Positions 7,875 to 17,515 of a stretch of 64,000 bases of DNA are shown here, one piece after another. Made by a program: the position numbers and the translations under genes. The notes under the pieces are model-generated. The model had not been told where the DNA came from, made no database searches, and saw only the letters and a program-made list of their open reading frames with translations. Origin of the DNA: Nakamurella alba (GTDB lineage: Bacteria; Actinomycetota; Actinomycetes; Mycobacteriales; Nakamurellaceae); NCBI RefSeq assembly GCF_009707545.1, contig NZ_WLYK01000013.1:1-64000 (forward strand). The letters run 5' to 3'. The stretch's first letter is position 1. Every line of letters begins with the position of its first letter.

Positions 7875-10697
7875 TCAGTCCGTCCCGGCGGCCTTGCGCG
7901 CGGTGGTGGTCCGCTTCGCCGGGGCCTTCTTCGCAGCCCCGGCCTTCGCGGCGCCGGCCTTGGCCGGGGCCTTCTTGGCCGCGGTGGCGCGGGTCTTCTT
8001 CGGTGCCGGGCCGCGGGCCCGCCGGTCGGCCAGCAGCTCGCCGGCCCGCTCGACGGTCAGCGTCTCCACCTCGTCGCCCTTCCGGAGCGAGGCGTTGGTC
8101 TCGCCGTCGGTGACGTACGGCCCGAACCGGCCGTCCTTGATCACCATCGGCTTGCCGGTGCCCGGATCGGCGCCGACCTCACGCAGCGGCGGCGCCGCGG
8201 CCGACTGCCGGCCCCGGGTCTTCGGCTGCGCGTACAGCGCCAGCGCCTGCTCCAGGGTGTAGGAGAACAGCTCGTCCTCGGTCGCCAGCGACCGGGAGTC
8301 GGTGCCCTTCTTCAGGTACGGGCCGTAGCGGCCGTTCTGCGCGGTGATCTCCTCGCCGGAGGCCGGGTCCGCGCCGACCACCCGCGGCAGCGACAGCAGC
8401 TTGATCGCGTCCTCGAGGCCGACGGTCTCGATGTTCATCGACTTGAACAGCGACCCGGTGCGCGGCTTGACCGCGTTCTTGCCGGTCGTCGGCACGCCCT
8501 CGGGCAGCACCTCGGTGACGTACGGGCCGTACCGGCCGTCCTTGACGACGATCGGGTACCCGGTGTCGGGGGCGGTGCCGAGCTCGCGGTCGCCGGCCTC
8601 CGCCTGGGCGAACAGCTGCTCGACGGCCTCGGCGGTGACCTCGTCCGGCGCCAGCTCCTCGGGCAGGTTGGCCCGCTCGGTGGTCGGCGTGCCGTCCTCG
8701 TTCTGCCCGACGACCCGCTCCAGGTACGGGCCGTACCGGCCGACCCGGACCACGATCTGCCGGCCCTCGCTGTCCTTGAGCAGCGGCAGCGAGTTGACCT
8801 CGCGGGCGTCGATGTCCTCCAGCCGCTCGCCGACCAGCTTCTTCAGCCCGCCGGAGTGGGCGACCGAGCCGGCCGCACCGTCCTCGGAGCCGAAGTAGAA
8901 GGAGGACAGCCAGTCGGTGCGACCCAGCCGGCCCTCGGCGATGGCGTCGAGCTCGTCCTCCATGGCCGCGGTGAAGTCGTAGTCCACCAGCCGGGAGAAG
9001 TGCTGCTCGAGCAGGCCGATCACGGCGAACGCGATCCAGGACGGGACCAGCGCCTGTCCCTTCTTCCACACGTACCCGCGCTCGGTGATGGTGCGGATGA
9101 TCGAGGCGTAGGTGGACGGCCGGCCGATGCCCAGCTCCTCCAGCGCCTTGATCAGCGACGGCTCGGTGAACCGGGCCGGCGGCGAGGTGGTGTGGCTGCC
9201 CGGCCGGGTGTCGGTCGCGGTCAGCGGCTGCTGCACGGTCAGGTTCGGCAGCCGGCGCTCGGCGTCGTCCGCCTCCCCGCCCGCTTCGGCGTCGACGGTC
9301 TCGACGTACGCCCGCAGGAAGCCGGGGAAGGTGATCGTGCGGCCGGAGGCGCCGAACACCAGGGTGCTGGTGCTGCCGCCGGTGGCCGCCTGCGCCGAGA
9401 TGCGGACGGTCAGCGTCTGGCCGCGCGCGTCCACCATCTGCGACGCGATGGTGCGCTGCCAGATCAGCTCGTAGAGCCGGAACTCGTCGGTCTGCAGCTG
9501 CGAGGCGACCTGGCCGGGGGTACGGAAGTGATCGCCGGACGGGCGGATCGCCTCGTGCGCCTCCTGTGCGTTCTTCACCTTGCGGGTGTACTGCCGCGGC
9601 TCGGCCGGCACGTACTCCGGGCCGTACAGCTCGCGGGCCTGGCTGCGGGCCGCGTCCAGCGCCGTCTTCGACAGCGTCGTCGAGTCGGTCCGCATATAGG
9701 TGATGTAGCCGTTCTCGTACAGGCGCTGCGCGGTGCGCATCGTCCGCTCCGAGGTGAAGCCGAGCTTGCGGCCGGCCTCCTGCTGAAGGGTGGAGGTCAT
9801 GAACGGCGGGTAGGGGCGCCGGGTGTACGGCTTCTCCTCCACCGAGGTGACCGTCGCCGGGCCGCCCTCGACGGCGGCGGCCAGGGTGCGGGCGCCGTCC
9901 TCGTCCAGCAGCAGCACGTCGGCGGATGCCTTGACCTGGCCGGTCGCCTCGTCGAAGTCACGGCCGACCGCGAGCCGGCGGCCGTCGACGGACAGCAACG
10001 CGGCGCCGAACGACTCGGCGGCGGCGGTGGCGAACGTGGCGTCCAGGCCCCAGTAGGTGCCGGACCGGAACGCCATCCGGGCCCGCTCGCGCTCGACGAC
10101 GATCCGGGTGGCCACCGACTGCACGCGGCCCGCCGACAGCTTCGGCATGACCTTCTTCCACAGCACCGGCGAGACCTCGTAGCCATACAGCCGGTCCAGG
10201 ATACGGCGGGTCTCCTGGGCATCGACCAGGTCGTTGTCCAGCTCGCGGGGGGACTGCGCGGCGGCCCGGATCGCGGCCGGGGTGATCTCGTGGAAGACCA
10301 TCCGCTTGACCGGGACCTTGGGCTTGAGGGTCTCCAGCAGATGCCAGGCGATGGCCTCGCCCTCGCGGTCCTCATCTGTCGCGAGGTAGAGCTCGTCGGC
10401 CTCCGCGAGCAACGACTTCAGCTTCGCGACCTGGGCCTTCTTCTCCGGGGAGACGACGTAGAGCGGCTCGAACCCGGAGTCGGTGTTCACCCCGAGGCGG
10501 GCCCACGGCTCACCCTTGTACTTCGCGGGCACGTCGGCGGCGCCGCGCGGCAGGTCACGGATGTGCCCGACCGAGGACTCGACGATGTAGCCGTCGCCGA
10601 GGTAGCCGGAGATCGTCTTCGCCTTGGACGGCGACTCGACGACCACCAGCCGCACGCCGGTGCCGGCACCGGCGGGTGCGGTCTTCCGTGTTGCCAT
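7875..10697 (-). CDS. topA: DNA topoisomerase I
   Basis: 940-residue type IA topoisomerase that relaxes negative supercoils. The TOPRIM domain starts at RLVVVESPSKAKTI and contains DEDREGEAIAW; the active-site Tyr is in ITYMRTDS (about residue 330). After the core come repeated C-terminal domains marked by GRYGPY or GRFGPY (five occurrences), the actinobacterial-type C-terminal repeats. A Lys/Ala-rich tail (KKAPAKAGAAKAG and similar) ends the protein, as in other actinobacterial TopA. The start is the ATG of MATRKT at 10697, with GAGGAG about 12 nt upstream; the open frame further upstream is not conserved-looking. Confidence 0.95.
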   Translation of the reverse strand: MATRKTAPAGAGTGVRLVVVESPSKAKTISGYLGDGYIVESSVGHIRDLPRGAADVPAKYKGEPWARLGVNTDSGFEPLYVVSPEKKAQVAKLKSLLAEADELYLATDEDREGEAIAWHLLETLKPKVPVKRMVFHEITPAAIRAAAQSPRELDNDLVDAQETRRILDRLYGYEVSPVLWKKVMPKLSAGRVQSVATRIVVERERARMAFRSGTYWGLDATFATAAAESFGAALLSVDGRRLAVGRDFDEATGQVKASADVLLLDEDGARTLAAAVEGGPATVTSVEEKPYTRRPYPPFMTSTLQQEAGRKLGFTSERTMRTAQRLYENGYITYMRTDSTTLSKTALDAARSQARELYGPEYVPAEPRQYTRKVKNAQEAHEAIRPSGDHFRTPGQVASQLQTDEFRLYELIWQRTIASQMVDARGQTLTVRISAQAATGGSTSTLVFGASGRTITFPGFLRAYVETVDAEAGGEADDAERRLPNLTVQQPLTATDTRPGSHTTSPPARFTEPSLIKALEELGIGRPSTYASIIRTITERGYVWKKGQALVPSWIAFAVIGLLEQHFSRLVDYDFTAAMEDELDAIAEGRLGRTDWLSSFYFGSEDGAAGSVAHSGGLKKLVGERLEDIDAREVNSLPLLKDSEGRQIVVRVGRYGPYLERVVGQNEDGTPTTERANLPEELAPDEVTAEAVEQLFAQAEAGDRELGTAPDTGYPIVVKDGRYGPYVTEVLPEGVPTTGKNAVKPRTGSLFKSMNIETVGLEDAIKLLSLPRVVGADPASGEEITAQNGRYGPYLKKGTDSRSLATEDELFSYTLEQALALYAQPKTRGRQSAAAPPLREVGADPGTGKPMVIKDGRFGPYVTDGETNASLRKGDEVETLTVERAGELLADRRARGPAPKKTRATAAKKAPAKAGAAKAGAAKKAPAKRTTTARKAAGTD

Positions 10698-10907
10698 CTT
10701 CGCGTCGTTCTCCTCTGCAGGACGCAGCGCCTCGTCGGGCCCGTCCGTCTCGGCCCCGATCGGGGCCGCTCCCCGCGGACAACGTCTGAGAGCCGTTCCC
10801 GCTTCCGGACTGCAGAATGCCACGAGTTGTCAAGTGCGTGCCGCCCACCCCGGGTGACCGCCGCGTGTCGGCGGGTGACGACGGGCTACCGCCGACCGTG
10901 TGACGGA

Positions 10908-11492
10908 TCAGTAGTCGACGTCGGGGAATGCCCCGGCCGGCGCCTCCGGCGGCGGCGTCCCGATGAGCTCGGCGAGCCGGGTGCGCCGCCGGTGGCCGAT
11001 GATCCGCAGGCCCGGCCCGCCCGCCCTGGGGCCGACCAGTACCCCGGCGACGCCGGCCCGCGCGAGCACCCCGGCGAGCGGCTCGTGGGTGTCCGGCGCG
11101 CGCGGATCCAGGCCGAGCACGTAGCCGCCCTCCTCCGGCCGGCCGGCGGCGATCAGCCAGCAGCGCAGCAGGCCCGGACCGGCGGACAGCCCGGCCGGCA
11201 CCGACTTCACCGCTCCCCTGGTCCAGGTCGATGCGAGGTCCTCGAGATCGGTCAGCCGCTTGCTGCGCAGCAGCACCTCGCCACCCTCCGCCGCGGCCGG
11301 CGACTCGGTGTCGACGTCGCGCACCCGGAACTCCCGCTGCAGCGCGTGCGCCCGCCAGGGATGGTCGAGCAGGATCGACAGCCGGCAGCCCAGCTCCCCC
11401 CGGGCCAGCTGCCCGTGCGCGGCCAGCACCCCGCCGAGGTCCGCGCGCTGCGGCGGCGTCAGGTCGGCGCTGAAGAAGGACAGCTGGTGCAC
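10908..11492 (-). CDS. conserved actinobacterial protein, Rv3647c-like
   Basis: 194 residues with no catalytic motif that I can assign. It is the gene immediately upstream of topA on the same strand, matching the position and size of M. tuberculosis Rv3647c. The N-terminus reads MHQLSFFSADLTPPQ, with GTG as start. The middle holds GAVKSVPAGLSAGPGLLRCWL and the C-terminus LRIIGHRRRTRLAELIG. About 210 bp separate it from topA, so topA may have its own promoter there; no convincing hexamer pair was found. Function unknown. Confidence 0.75.
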   Translation of the reverse strand: MHQLSFFSADLTPPQRADLGGVLAAHGQLARGELGCRLSILLDHPWRAHALQREFRVRDVDTESPAAAEGGEVLLRSKRLTDLEDLASTWTRGAVKSVPAGLSAGPGLLRCWLIAAGRPEEGGYVLGLDPRAPDTHEPLAGVLARAGVAGVLVGPRAGGPGLRIIGHRRRTRLAELIGTPPPEAPAGAFPDVDY

Positions 11493-11547
11493 AGCAGGTG
11501 AGGCTAGACGCCCGGTGGCCTACCGGCAGGTTGCGGACACCCGACGA

Positions 11548-12843
11548 TCAGAGGCCGAGACAGGAGGGCAGCTCGTCGATCGCAGCCTGCACCCCGTCCG
11601 GCAGCGGGTCCAGGTCGGCCACCGCCTGCGTCCCGGCCGCGCTGACCGAGGTCTCCACCTCGTTGACCAGGACCGAGAGCGCGTCCAGATCCGCCGGTGT
11701 CGCGGCGCCGACGCTCTCCGCGCCCGCCGCGTAGCCGTCGGCCAGCGCCTCGAACAACGCGATCCGGGCGGACTTCTGTGCGGCGCCGTCGGTGAGCGTG
11801 GGCGCCTGCAACGGGGTGAGCACCCGGACCGTCGCCGCCGCGCTCTCCGACAGACCGGTGTAGGCGGTGACGACGGCCTGCTGCTGCTGGGCGAGGGTGG
11901 TGCCGGTGGACGGCGAGGTGTAGCGCTGCAGGTCCTTCTGCCCGTCGCAGACCGCGCTGAACCACACCGTGCTGACGTCGTCGAGAGCGACCGGGCCGGC
12001 CGAGCTCGACACGCTGCTCGACGGGCCGGCGGACGTGGTGCCGCTGCCGGCCGCTTCCGTGGATGTCGCGATCCGCGCGCCGGAGGATGTCAGGGTGCCG
12101 GTCGTCGTCGGCTCGGACCGACCGGTGGTGCTGATCAGCACGACCACCGCGACCACCACCACCGCCGCGATCGCCGCGGCGATCCACCGCCACCGCCCGG
12201 TCGGGCGGGGAGCGCTGGGCAGGTGGCCGATCGGCCCGAGTTCGCGGGCCGGGGCGGTGGGCGTGGCGGGTGCGGGGCCGGCGGGCTTCTGTGCGTCCTC
12301 GGTGGGTGCCTTGGCCGGCGTCGTCGTTGGTGCGGGCTTCCTTGCGACGGGCTTTCCTGCGGTGGGTTCACCGGGACCGGGCTTCGCGGCAGCGTGCTCG
12401 TCTGCCGCATCCTTCTCGACCGCAGACTTCCCTGCTGCCTGATTCTGCTCTCCGGCGGACTTCTCGACAGTCGACTCCTGTGTCCCGGGCTTCTGCTCCG
12501 CGGGCTTCTGCTCCGCGGGCTTCTCCGGCGCCGGCTTCTCCGCTCCCGGTCTCTTCGCGGCCGGCTTCTTCGCAGCCGGCTCCCTCGGAGCCGGCTTCCC
12601 CGGAGCGGGTCTCTTCTCCGCCTGCCGGGCCGGGGGCTCGGCGGGCACCGGCTTCTCGGCCTTCCCGGTCACGTCGGCAGTGCTCTCCGCGGTGGCGTCG
12701 GCCGTGCTCTCCGCCTCGGGGTCGGCAGCAGTGCTGTCCCCGGCGGTATCGCCGGTGGTCGGCTCGTCGGCCGCCGGATCACCCGGCACATCGGGCACGG
12801 CCGGGTCAGCCGGGTTCTCCGGGTCTTCTGCACCGGACCGCAC
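11548..12843 (-). CDS. membrane protein with Lys/Ala/Pro-rich cytoplasmic region and small extracytoplasmic domain
   Basis: 431 residues, no known family. The N-terminal 200 residues are Glu/Asp then Lys/Ala/Pro repeats (PAEQKPAEQKP, PAPREPAAKKPAAKRP). One membrane span follows (WRWIAAAIAAVVVVAVVVLIST, about residues 224-245), then a Ser/Thr linker and a roughly 150-residue outer domain with cysteines near both ends (AVCDGQ and LPSCLGL) and an Ala-rich helical middle. Topology with a basic tail inside resembles histone-like or DNA-adjacent membrane proteins, but that is only a resemblance. The start is GTG at 12843, chosen because GGAGGT lies 7 nt upstream; a GTG at 12858 overlaps that site. 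Confidence 0.65.
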   Translation of the reverse strand: MRSGAEDPENPADPAVPDVPGDPAADEPTTGDTAGDSTAADPEAESTADATAESTADVTGKAEKPVPAEPPARQAEKRPAPGKPAPREPAAKKPAAKRPGAEKPAPEKPAEQKPAEQKPGTQESTVEKSAGEQNQAAGKSAVEKDAADEHAAAKPGPGEPTAGKPVARKPAPTTTPAKAPTEDAQKPAGPAPATPTAPARELGPIGHLPSAPRPTGRWRWIAAAIAAVVVVAVVVLISTTGRSEPTTTGTLTSSGARIATSTEAAGSGTTSAGPSSSVSSSAGPVALDDVSTVWFSAVCDGQKDLQRYTSPSTGTTLAQQQQAVVTAYTGLSESAAATVRVLTPLQAPTLTDGAAQKSARIALFEALADGYAAGAESVGAATPADLDALSVLVNEVETSVSAAGTQAVADLDPLPDGVQAAIDELPSCLGL

Positions 12844-12871
12844 CGTTGACACCTCCACCCGGGAACGGCAA

Positions 12872-12911
12872 CGCGCCGCTCCCCCGTCCAGACAGTAGGG
12901 GGAGCGGCGCG
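12872..12911. terminator. terminator-like hairpin downstream of hppA
   Basis: A 14-bp perfect stem (12872-12885 with 12898-12911, CGCGCCGCTCCCCC and its complement) with a 12-nt loop, placed 22 bp past the hppA stop and upstream of the next leftward gene. There is no T-tract, as is common in high-GC actinobacteria. Confidence 0.7.
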
Positions 12912-12933
12912 TGTGCGTGGTGAACCGCCAGGA

Positions 12934-15201
12934 TCAGCCGGTCAGCACCGAGGCCCGGCGCTTGGAGACGACGATCGCCGCGATGATCACCAGCACGGCG
13001 ACCAGCGAGATGATGATGCGCACGGCATCGTTGGCACCGTCGCCGACGGTGAGCGTGACGATCGCCGGGGCGATCAGCACCGACACCAGGTTCATCACCT
13101 TGATCAGCGGGTTGATGGCCGGGCCGGCGGTGTCCTTGAAGGGATCGCCGACGGTGTCGCCGATGACCGTCGCGGAGTGCGCCTCGGAGCCCTTGCCGCC
13201 GTAGTGGCCGTCCTCGACCAGCTTCTTGGCGTTGTCCCACGACCCACCGGAGTTCGCCAGGAACACGGCCATCAGGGTGCCGGTGCCGATCGCGCCGGCG
13301 AGATACCCGGCCAGCGGCCCGGTCCCGAGCCCGAAGCCGACCGCGATCGGCGCGAACACGGCGAGCAGACCGGGCGTGGCCAGCTCCCGCAGCGAGTCAC
13401 GGGTGACGATGTCGACGACCTTGCCGTACTCCGGCTTGTTGGTGCCCTCCATGATCCCGGGGATGTCCCGGAACTGGCGCCGCACCTCGTTCACGACCGC
13501 GCCGGCCGCCCGGGACACCGCGTTGACGGCGAGTCCGGAGAAGAGGAACACCACTGCCGCACCGATCAGCACGCCGACCAGGGTGTTGGGCGAGACGATG
13601 TCGGAGATGAAGGAGCTCATCCCGGCTGCCGCGTCCAGCGCCGCGCCGCCGGCCGAGGCCAGTGCGTCGCCGATCGCGTTGGAGTAGGACCCGAAGAGCG
13701 CGGTCGCGGCGAGCACCGCGGTGGCGATGGCGATGCCCTTGGTGATGGCCTTGGTGGTGTTGCCGACGGCGTCCAGGTCGGTGAGGATCTGCGCGCCCTC
13801 CTCCGAGACCTCGCCGCTCATCTCGGCCACGCCCTGGGCGTTGTCCGAGATCGGGCCGAAGGTGTCCATCGCGACGATGACGCCGACGGTGGTGAGCAGG
13901 CCGCAGCCGGCCAGTGCGATGCAGAACAGCGCCACGAACAGCGATCCGGACAGCAGGAACGCGCCGTAGACGGCCGCGCCGATGACCAGGGCGGTGTAGA
14001 CCGCGGACTCGAAACCGACGGAGATGCCGGACAGGATCACCGTGGCGGCACCGGTCAGCGAGGTCTTGGCGACCTCCTGCGTGGGCTTCTTGTTGGTGTC
14101 GGTGTAGTAGCCGGTCAGCCAGAGGATGACCGCGGCCAGCACGATGCCGATGATCACCGAGACGAAGGCGATGACCGCCGGGTTGCCGGGCAGGCCCTGC
14201 ACCGCGGCGACGCCGAGGCCGTCGAAGGTGGTCGGCAGGTAGACGAACGCGGCGACGGCGCAGAGCACCGCGGAGATCAGCGCCGAGATGTAGAAGGAGC
14301 GGTTGATCGTCGCCAGGCCGCTCTCGCTCGCCCGGGCCCGGGTGATGTAGACGCCGATGATGGCGGTCAGCACACCGATCGCCGGGACGATGAGCGGGAA
14401 GATCAGACCCTTGGTGCCGAAGGCGGCACTGCCCAGGATCAGCGAGGCGACCAGGGTCACCGCGTAGGACTCGAACAGGTCCGCGGCCATGCCGGCGCAG
14501 TCACCGACGTTGTCGCCCACGTTGTCGGCGATGGTGGCGGCGTTGCGCGGGTCGTCCTCGGGGATGCCCTGCTCGACCTTGCCGACCAGGTCGGCACCGA
14601 CGTCGGCGGCCTTGGTGAAGATGCCGCCGCCGACCCTCATGAACATGGCCAGCATGGCGGCGCCGAAACCGAAGCCCTCCAGCACCTTCGGGGCCTCGGC
14701 GACGTAGACCAGCACCACCACGGAGGCGCCGAGCAGGCCGAGGCCGGTGGTGGCCAGGCCGACGGAACCACCGGTGCGGAACGCGATCTGCATCGCCCGC
14801 TCCCGGCCCTCCCCGTTGGCCGCGGCGGCGACACGGACGTTCGCCCGGGTCGCCAGCCACATGCCGGTGTAGCCGATCGCCGCGGAGAAGCCCGCGCCCA
14901 CCAGGAAGAAGATGCTGCGGCCGATGCGCTCACCGGTGGAGTTCGCCGGCAGCACGAACAGCAGCGCGAAGACGACGACCACGAAGATGCCGAGCGTCCG
15001 GAACTGCCGGCCGAGGTAGGCGGCGGCACCTTCCTGCACGGCCTCCGAGATCTCCTGCATCCGTGGGGATCCCTTGCCGGCGGCGAGGACGCCGGCCCTG
15101 AGGACGAAAGAGATGGCGAGGGCAACGAGGGCGACGACACCCACGATGACCACGATGGTCTTGTCACTTCCGGTGAAAGTGATCACCTGACCGGTGTCCA
15201 T
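12934..15201 (-). CDS. hppA: membrane H+-translocating pyrophosphatase, K+-independent type
   Basis: 755 residues, about 16 membrane spans. It couples hydrolysis of pyrophosphate to proton pumping across the cytoplasmic membrane. The substrate-binding signatures are clear: DVGADLVGKVE and IPEDDPRNAATIADNVGDNVGD near residues 190-225, and DNAKKLVEDGHYGGKGSEAH near the C-terminus. The position that separates the two classes reads GNTTKAITKG; Lys here marks the K+-independent class. The start ATG has AGGAG 4-5 nt upstream. A TACAGT -10-like hexamer lies at 15297-15302 on the leftward strand without a good -35. It is divergent from the kinase gene. Confidence 0.95.
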   Translation of the reverse strand: MDTGQVITFTGSDKTIVVIVGVVALVALAISFVLRAGVLAAGKGSPRMQEISEAVQEGAAAYLGRQFRTLGIFVVVVFALLFVLPANSTGERIGRSIFFLVGAGFSAAIGYTGMWLATRANVRVAAAANGEGRERAMQIAFRTGGSVGLATTGLGLLGASVVVLVYVAEAPKVLEGFGFGAAMLAMFMRVGGGIFTKAADVGADLVGKVEQGIPEDDPRNAATIADNVGDNVGDCAGMAADLFESYAVTLVASLILGSAAFGTKGLIFPLIVPAIGVLTAIIGVYITRARASESGLATINRSFYISALISAVLCAVAAFVYLPTTFDGLGVAAVQGLPGNPAVIAFVSVIIGIVLAAVILWLTGYYTDTNKKPTQEVAKTSLTGAATVILSGISVGFESAVYTALVIGAAVYGAFLLSGSLFVALFCIALAGCGLLTTVGVIVAMDTFGPISDNAQGVAEMSGEVSEEGAQILTDLDAVGNTTKAITKGIAIATAVLAATALFGSYSNAIGDALASAGGAALDAAAGMSSFISDIVSPNTLVGVLIGAAVVFLFSGLAVNAVSRAAGAVVNEVRRQFRDIPGIMEGTNKPEYGKVVDIVTRDSLRELATPGLLAVFAPIAVGFGLGTGPLAGYLAGAIGTGTLMAVFLANSGGSWDNAKKLVEDGHYGGKGSEAHSATVIGDTVGDPFKDTAGPAINPLIKVMNLVSVLIAPAIVTLTVGDGANDAVRIIISLVAVLVIIAAIVVSKRRASVLTG

Positions 15202-15510
15202 ACAGCTCCTGCTCCAGTGCAGAGGGCACCGGCTCGCGGGACTCGCGACCGGCGCTGGTCGAGATCGCCACCGGCGGGGCCGGCGTGAGTCTGATCACTG
15301 TAAGGGAACGTCGGGAACTCACTGCGACCGCACCCGCTCACGCAGGGCCGCGGGATCGATTCAGGTGACCCGCATCACTTTCTTGATCGACTTCTCCCCC
15401 GACCCCGCCCGGTTCACCCGATGCGCTCACCTGCTTCACCGGAGCCCAATAGGAACGGCCGCACCATGGAGAGTGGGTACCGGACGGGTACCCCGAGCGC
15501 TGGAGTGTGG

Positions 15511-17493
15511 ATGGAGATACCGGGCTACCGCCGACTGACCCCGTTGGGGCGCGGCGGTTATTCCGTCGTGTACCGCGCCGTGCAGGAGGGGGTGGAACGC
15601 GAGGTCGCCGTCAAGGTGCTCGTCGGGGGTCCCGTCGGGCAGGACGCCGGCGCCAAGTTCCGTCGTGAGGCCGCAACCAGCGGCCGGGTCGGCGCCCACC
15701 CCAACATCGTCACCATCTACGACTCCGGGTTCGCCGCCGACGGGTCGCCGTACCTGGCGATGCAGCTGTGCACCGGCGGGTCGCTGGCCGACACGGTGCG
15801 CCTGTCCGGCCCGATGTCGGTCGCGGACGTCCTGCGCATCGGCGTCCGGATCAGCGCCGCCCTGCAGTACGCGCACGGGGTCGGGGTGCTGCACCGGGAC
15901 ATCAAGCCGGAGAACATCCTGATGACCGACTTCGGCGAGCCGCAGCTCGCCGACTTCGGCATCGCCGCCCTCGAGGACCAGCGGATGTCGACCCACACCG
16001 CGGCCTCGTTCACCGTCGGGCACGCCGCGCCGGAGGCGTTGGCCGGTGCCCCGTCCTCACCCGCCTCCGACGTCTACAGCCTGTGCTCCACGCTGTTCAC
16101 CGTCCTCGCCGGCCGCCCGCCGTTCCAGGCGCCGACCACCACCGCGGTCATCGCACTGGTGAACATGGTGCTGCACCAGCCGGCCCCGCCGACCGGTCGC
16201 GACGACGTCCCGGACTCCCTCGAGCAGCTGCTCGCCGCCGGACTGGGCAAGACCCCGCAGGAACGACCCGCCACTGCGGAGGAACTCGGCCGGGCACTGC
16301 AGGACATCCAGCGCGAGCTGGGGCTGCCGGTCACCGAGTTCCCCGCCGCGCCCTCCGTGCCCGGTCCGACGGCCCACGAGGCCGGGGCGACCACGGTGCT
16401 CGGCGGCGCGGTCCCGCTGGACATGCCGACCGGCGCGCTGCCGCCGACCGGCGCACTGCCCCCTGGCGTGGTGACCACCGCCGCAGCGGGCTCGCCGTGG
16501 GCGACGTACGCCGGTGGGGTCGGCGCCGACGGAGCCCGGGGTGCCGGCGGGGACGCGATGACCGGTGCCACCGAGCTCATCCCGACCGCTGGGGCGGCTC
16601 CCGCGCCTGTTCCTGCAACCCCCGATCCCGCCGATCCGGATCCGGCTGCCGCCGACGCCGGGTCCGCGTCGAAGAAGCCGTGGTGGTTGTGGGCCGGGAT
16701 CGCCGCCACGGTGGCGGTGGTCGCGGTGGTGCTGATCCTGCTGCTCACCGGCGGCGACGAGGACTCCGGCACCCCGGTCGCAGGCCCGGACCCGTCGACG
16801 TCCTCGTCGGCGTCGTCCGTGTCGTCGCCCTCCTCGGCGACCTCGACCTCGTCAGCTCCGTCGTCGACCAGCTCGAGTGCCACGTCGTCCTCGACCTCCT
16901 CGTCGACCAGTTCCTCGACGAGCACCAGCTCCTCGACGAGCGCGGCGCCGGCGGCCGCGCGGGTGCTGTCCTTCGCCTCCGATGCCACCTCCGGCCAGGT
17001 CACCTGCACCGCCGGCGACGGCACGGTGCCGGTGAACCTGAGTTGGTCGTCCACCGGGGCGACGGCCGCGGCCATCGCGATCGACGGGGCCACCAACGAT
17101 CCGTTCGTCTCCGGCCTGGACCCGACCGGCTCGACGGTGGTGGCCTACGACTGCGCCGCCGACGCGCACACGTACTCCCTGCTGCTGACCGGTGACGGCG
17201 AGCCGGCCACCTCCGAGCTGACGCTGACCACCGTCCGCCCGGATCCGACGACCACCGAGACCACGCCGACCACACCGACCACGGAGACCACTGAGACGAC
17301 CGCGACGACGCCGACCACACCGGAGACGACGCCGACCACCCCCACCACCCCGTCCACCACCACGCCGACAACGCCGACGACGCCGACGACGCCGACCAGC
17401 GTGACCCCGTCGGCCGGGACCGGCGGGGCCGCGGCCGGCGAGGCGGGAGGGGCCGGCGACACCCCGGCGCCGTCCACGTCCACCGCCGGTTGA
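15511..17493 (+). CDS. transmembrane Ser/Thr protein kinase with beta-rich sensor domain and Thr-rich tail
   Basis: About 660 residues. The kinase domain (residues 1-270) has GRGGYSVVY, Lys in VAVKVL, HRDIKPENIL and DFGIA. A Pro/Ala linker follows, one membrane span (WWLWAGIAATVAVVAVVLILLL, about 405-428), a Ser-rich stalk, then a roughly 95-residue outer domain (RVLSFASDATSGQVTC through LTLTTVRP, one Cys pair) that looks like an Ig-like beta sandwich and is not PASTA. The tail is Thr/Pro repeats. The start is ambiguous: ATG at 15511 has GGAG 5 nt upstream and begins just before the kinase fold; ATG at 15466 is an alternative. The helicase starts 22 bp downstream, probably in the same transcript. 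Confidence 0.85.
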   Translation: MEIPGYRRLTPLGRGGYSVVYRAVQEGVEREVAVKVLVGGPVGQDAGAKFRREAATSGRVGAHPNIVTIYDSGFAADGSPYLAMQLCTGGSLADTVRLSGPMSVADVLRIGVRISAALQYAHGVGVLHRDIKPENILMTDFGEPQLADFGIAALEDQRMSTHTAASFTVGHAAPEALAGAPSSPASDVYSLCSTLFTVLAGRPPFQAPTTTAVIALVNMVLHQPAPPTGRDDVPDSLEQLLAAGLGKTPQERPATAEELGRALQDIQRELGLPVTEFPAAPSVPGPTAHEAGATTVLGGAVPLDMPTGALPPTGALPPGVVTTAAAGSPWATYAGGVGADGARGAGGDAMTGATELIPTAGAAPAPVPATPDPADPDPAAADAGSASKKPWWLWAGIAATVAVVAVVLILLLTGGDEDSGTPVAGPDPSTSSSASSVSSPSSATSTSSAPSSTSSSATSSSTSSSTSSSTSTSSSTSAAPAAARVLSFASDATSGQVTCTAGDGTVPVNLSWSSTGATAAAIAIDGATNDPFVSGLDPTGSTVVAYDCAADAHTYSLLLTGDGEPATSELTLTTVRPDPTTTETTPTTPTTETTETTATTPTTPETTPTTPTTPSTTTPTTPTTPTTPTSVTPSAGTGGAAAGEAGGAGDTPAPSTSTAG

Positions 17494-17515
17494 CCGCACC
17501 CTGCACAATGGACAG

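Noticed and set aside
10805..10833. topA promoter with TTGACA at 10828-10833
   Set aside because: No -10 hexamer at a suitable distance (GTCCGG at 17 nt).
12913..15288. 791-codon rightward frame antisense to hppA
   Set aside because: The leftward frame is an unmistakable pyrophosphatase; the other is a high-GC shadow full of Arg, Asp and Gly.
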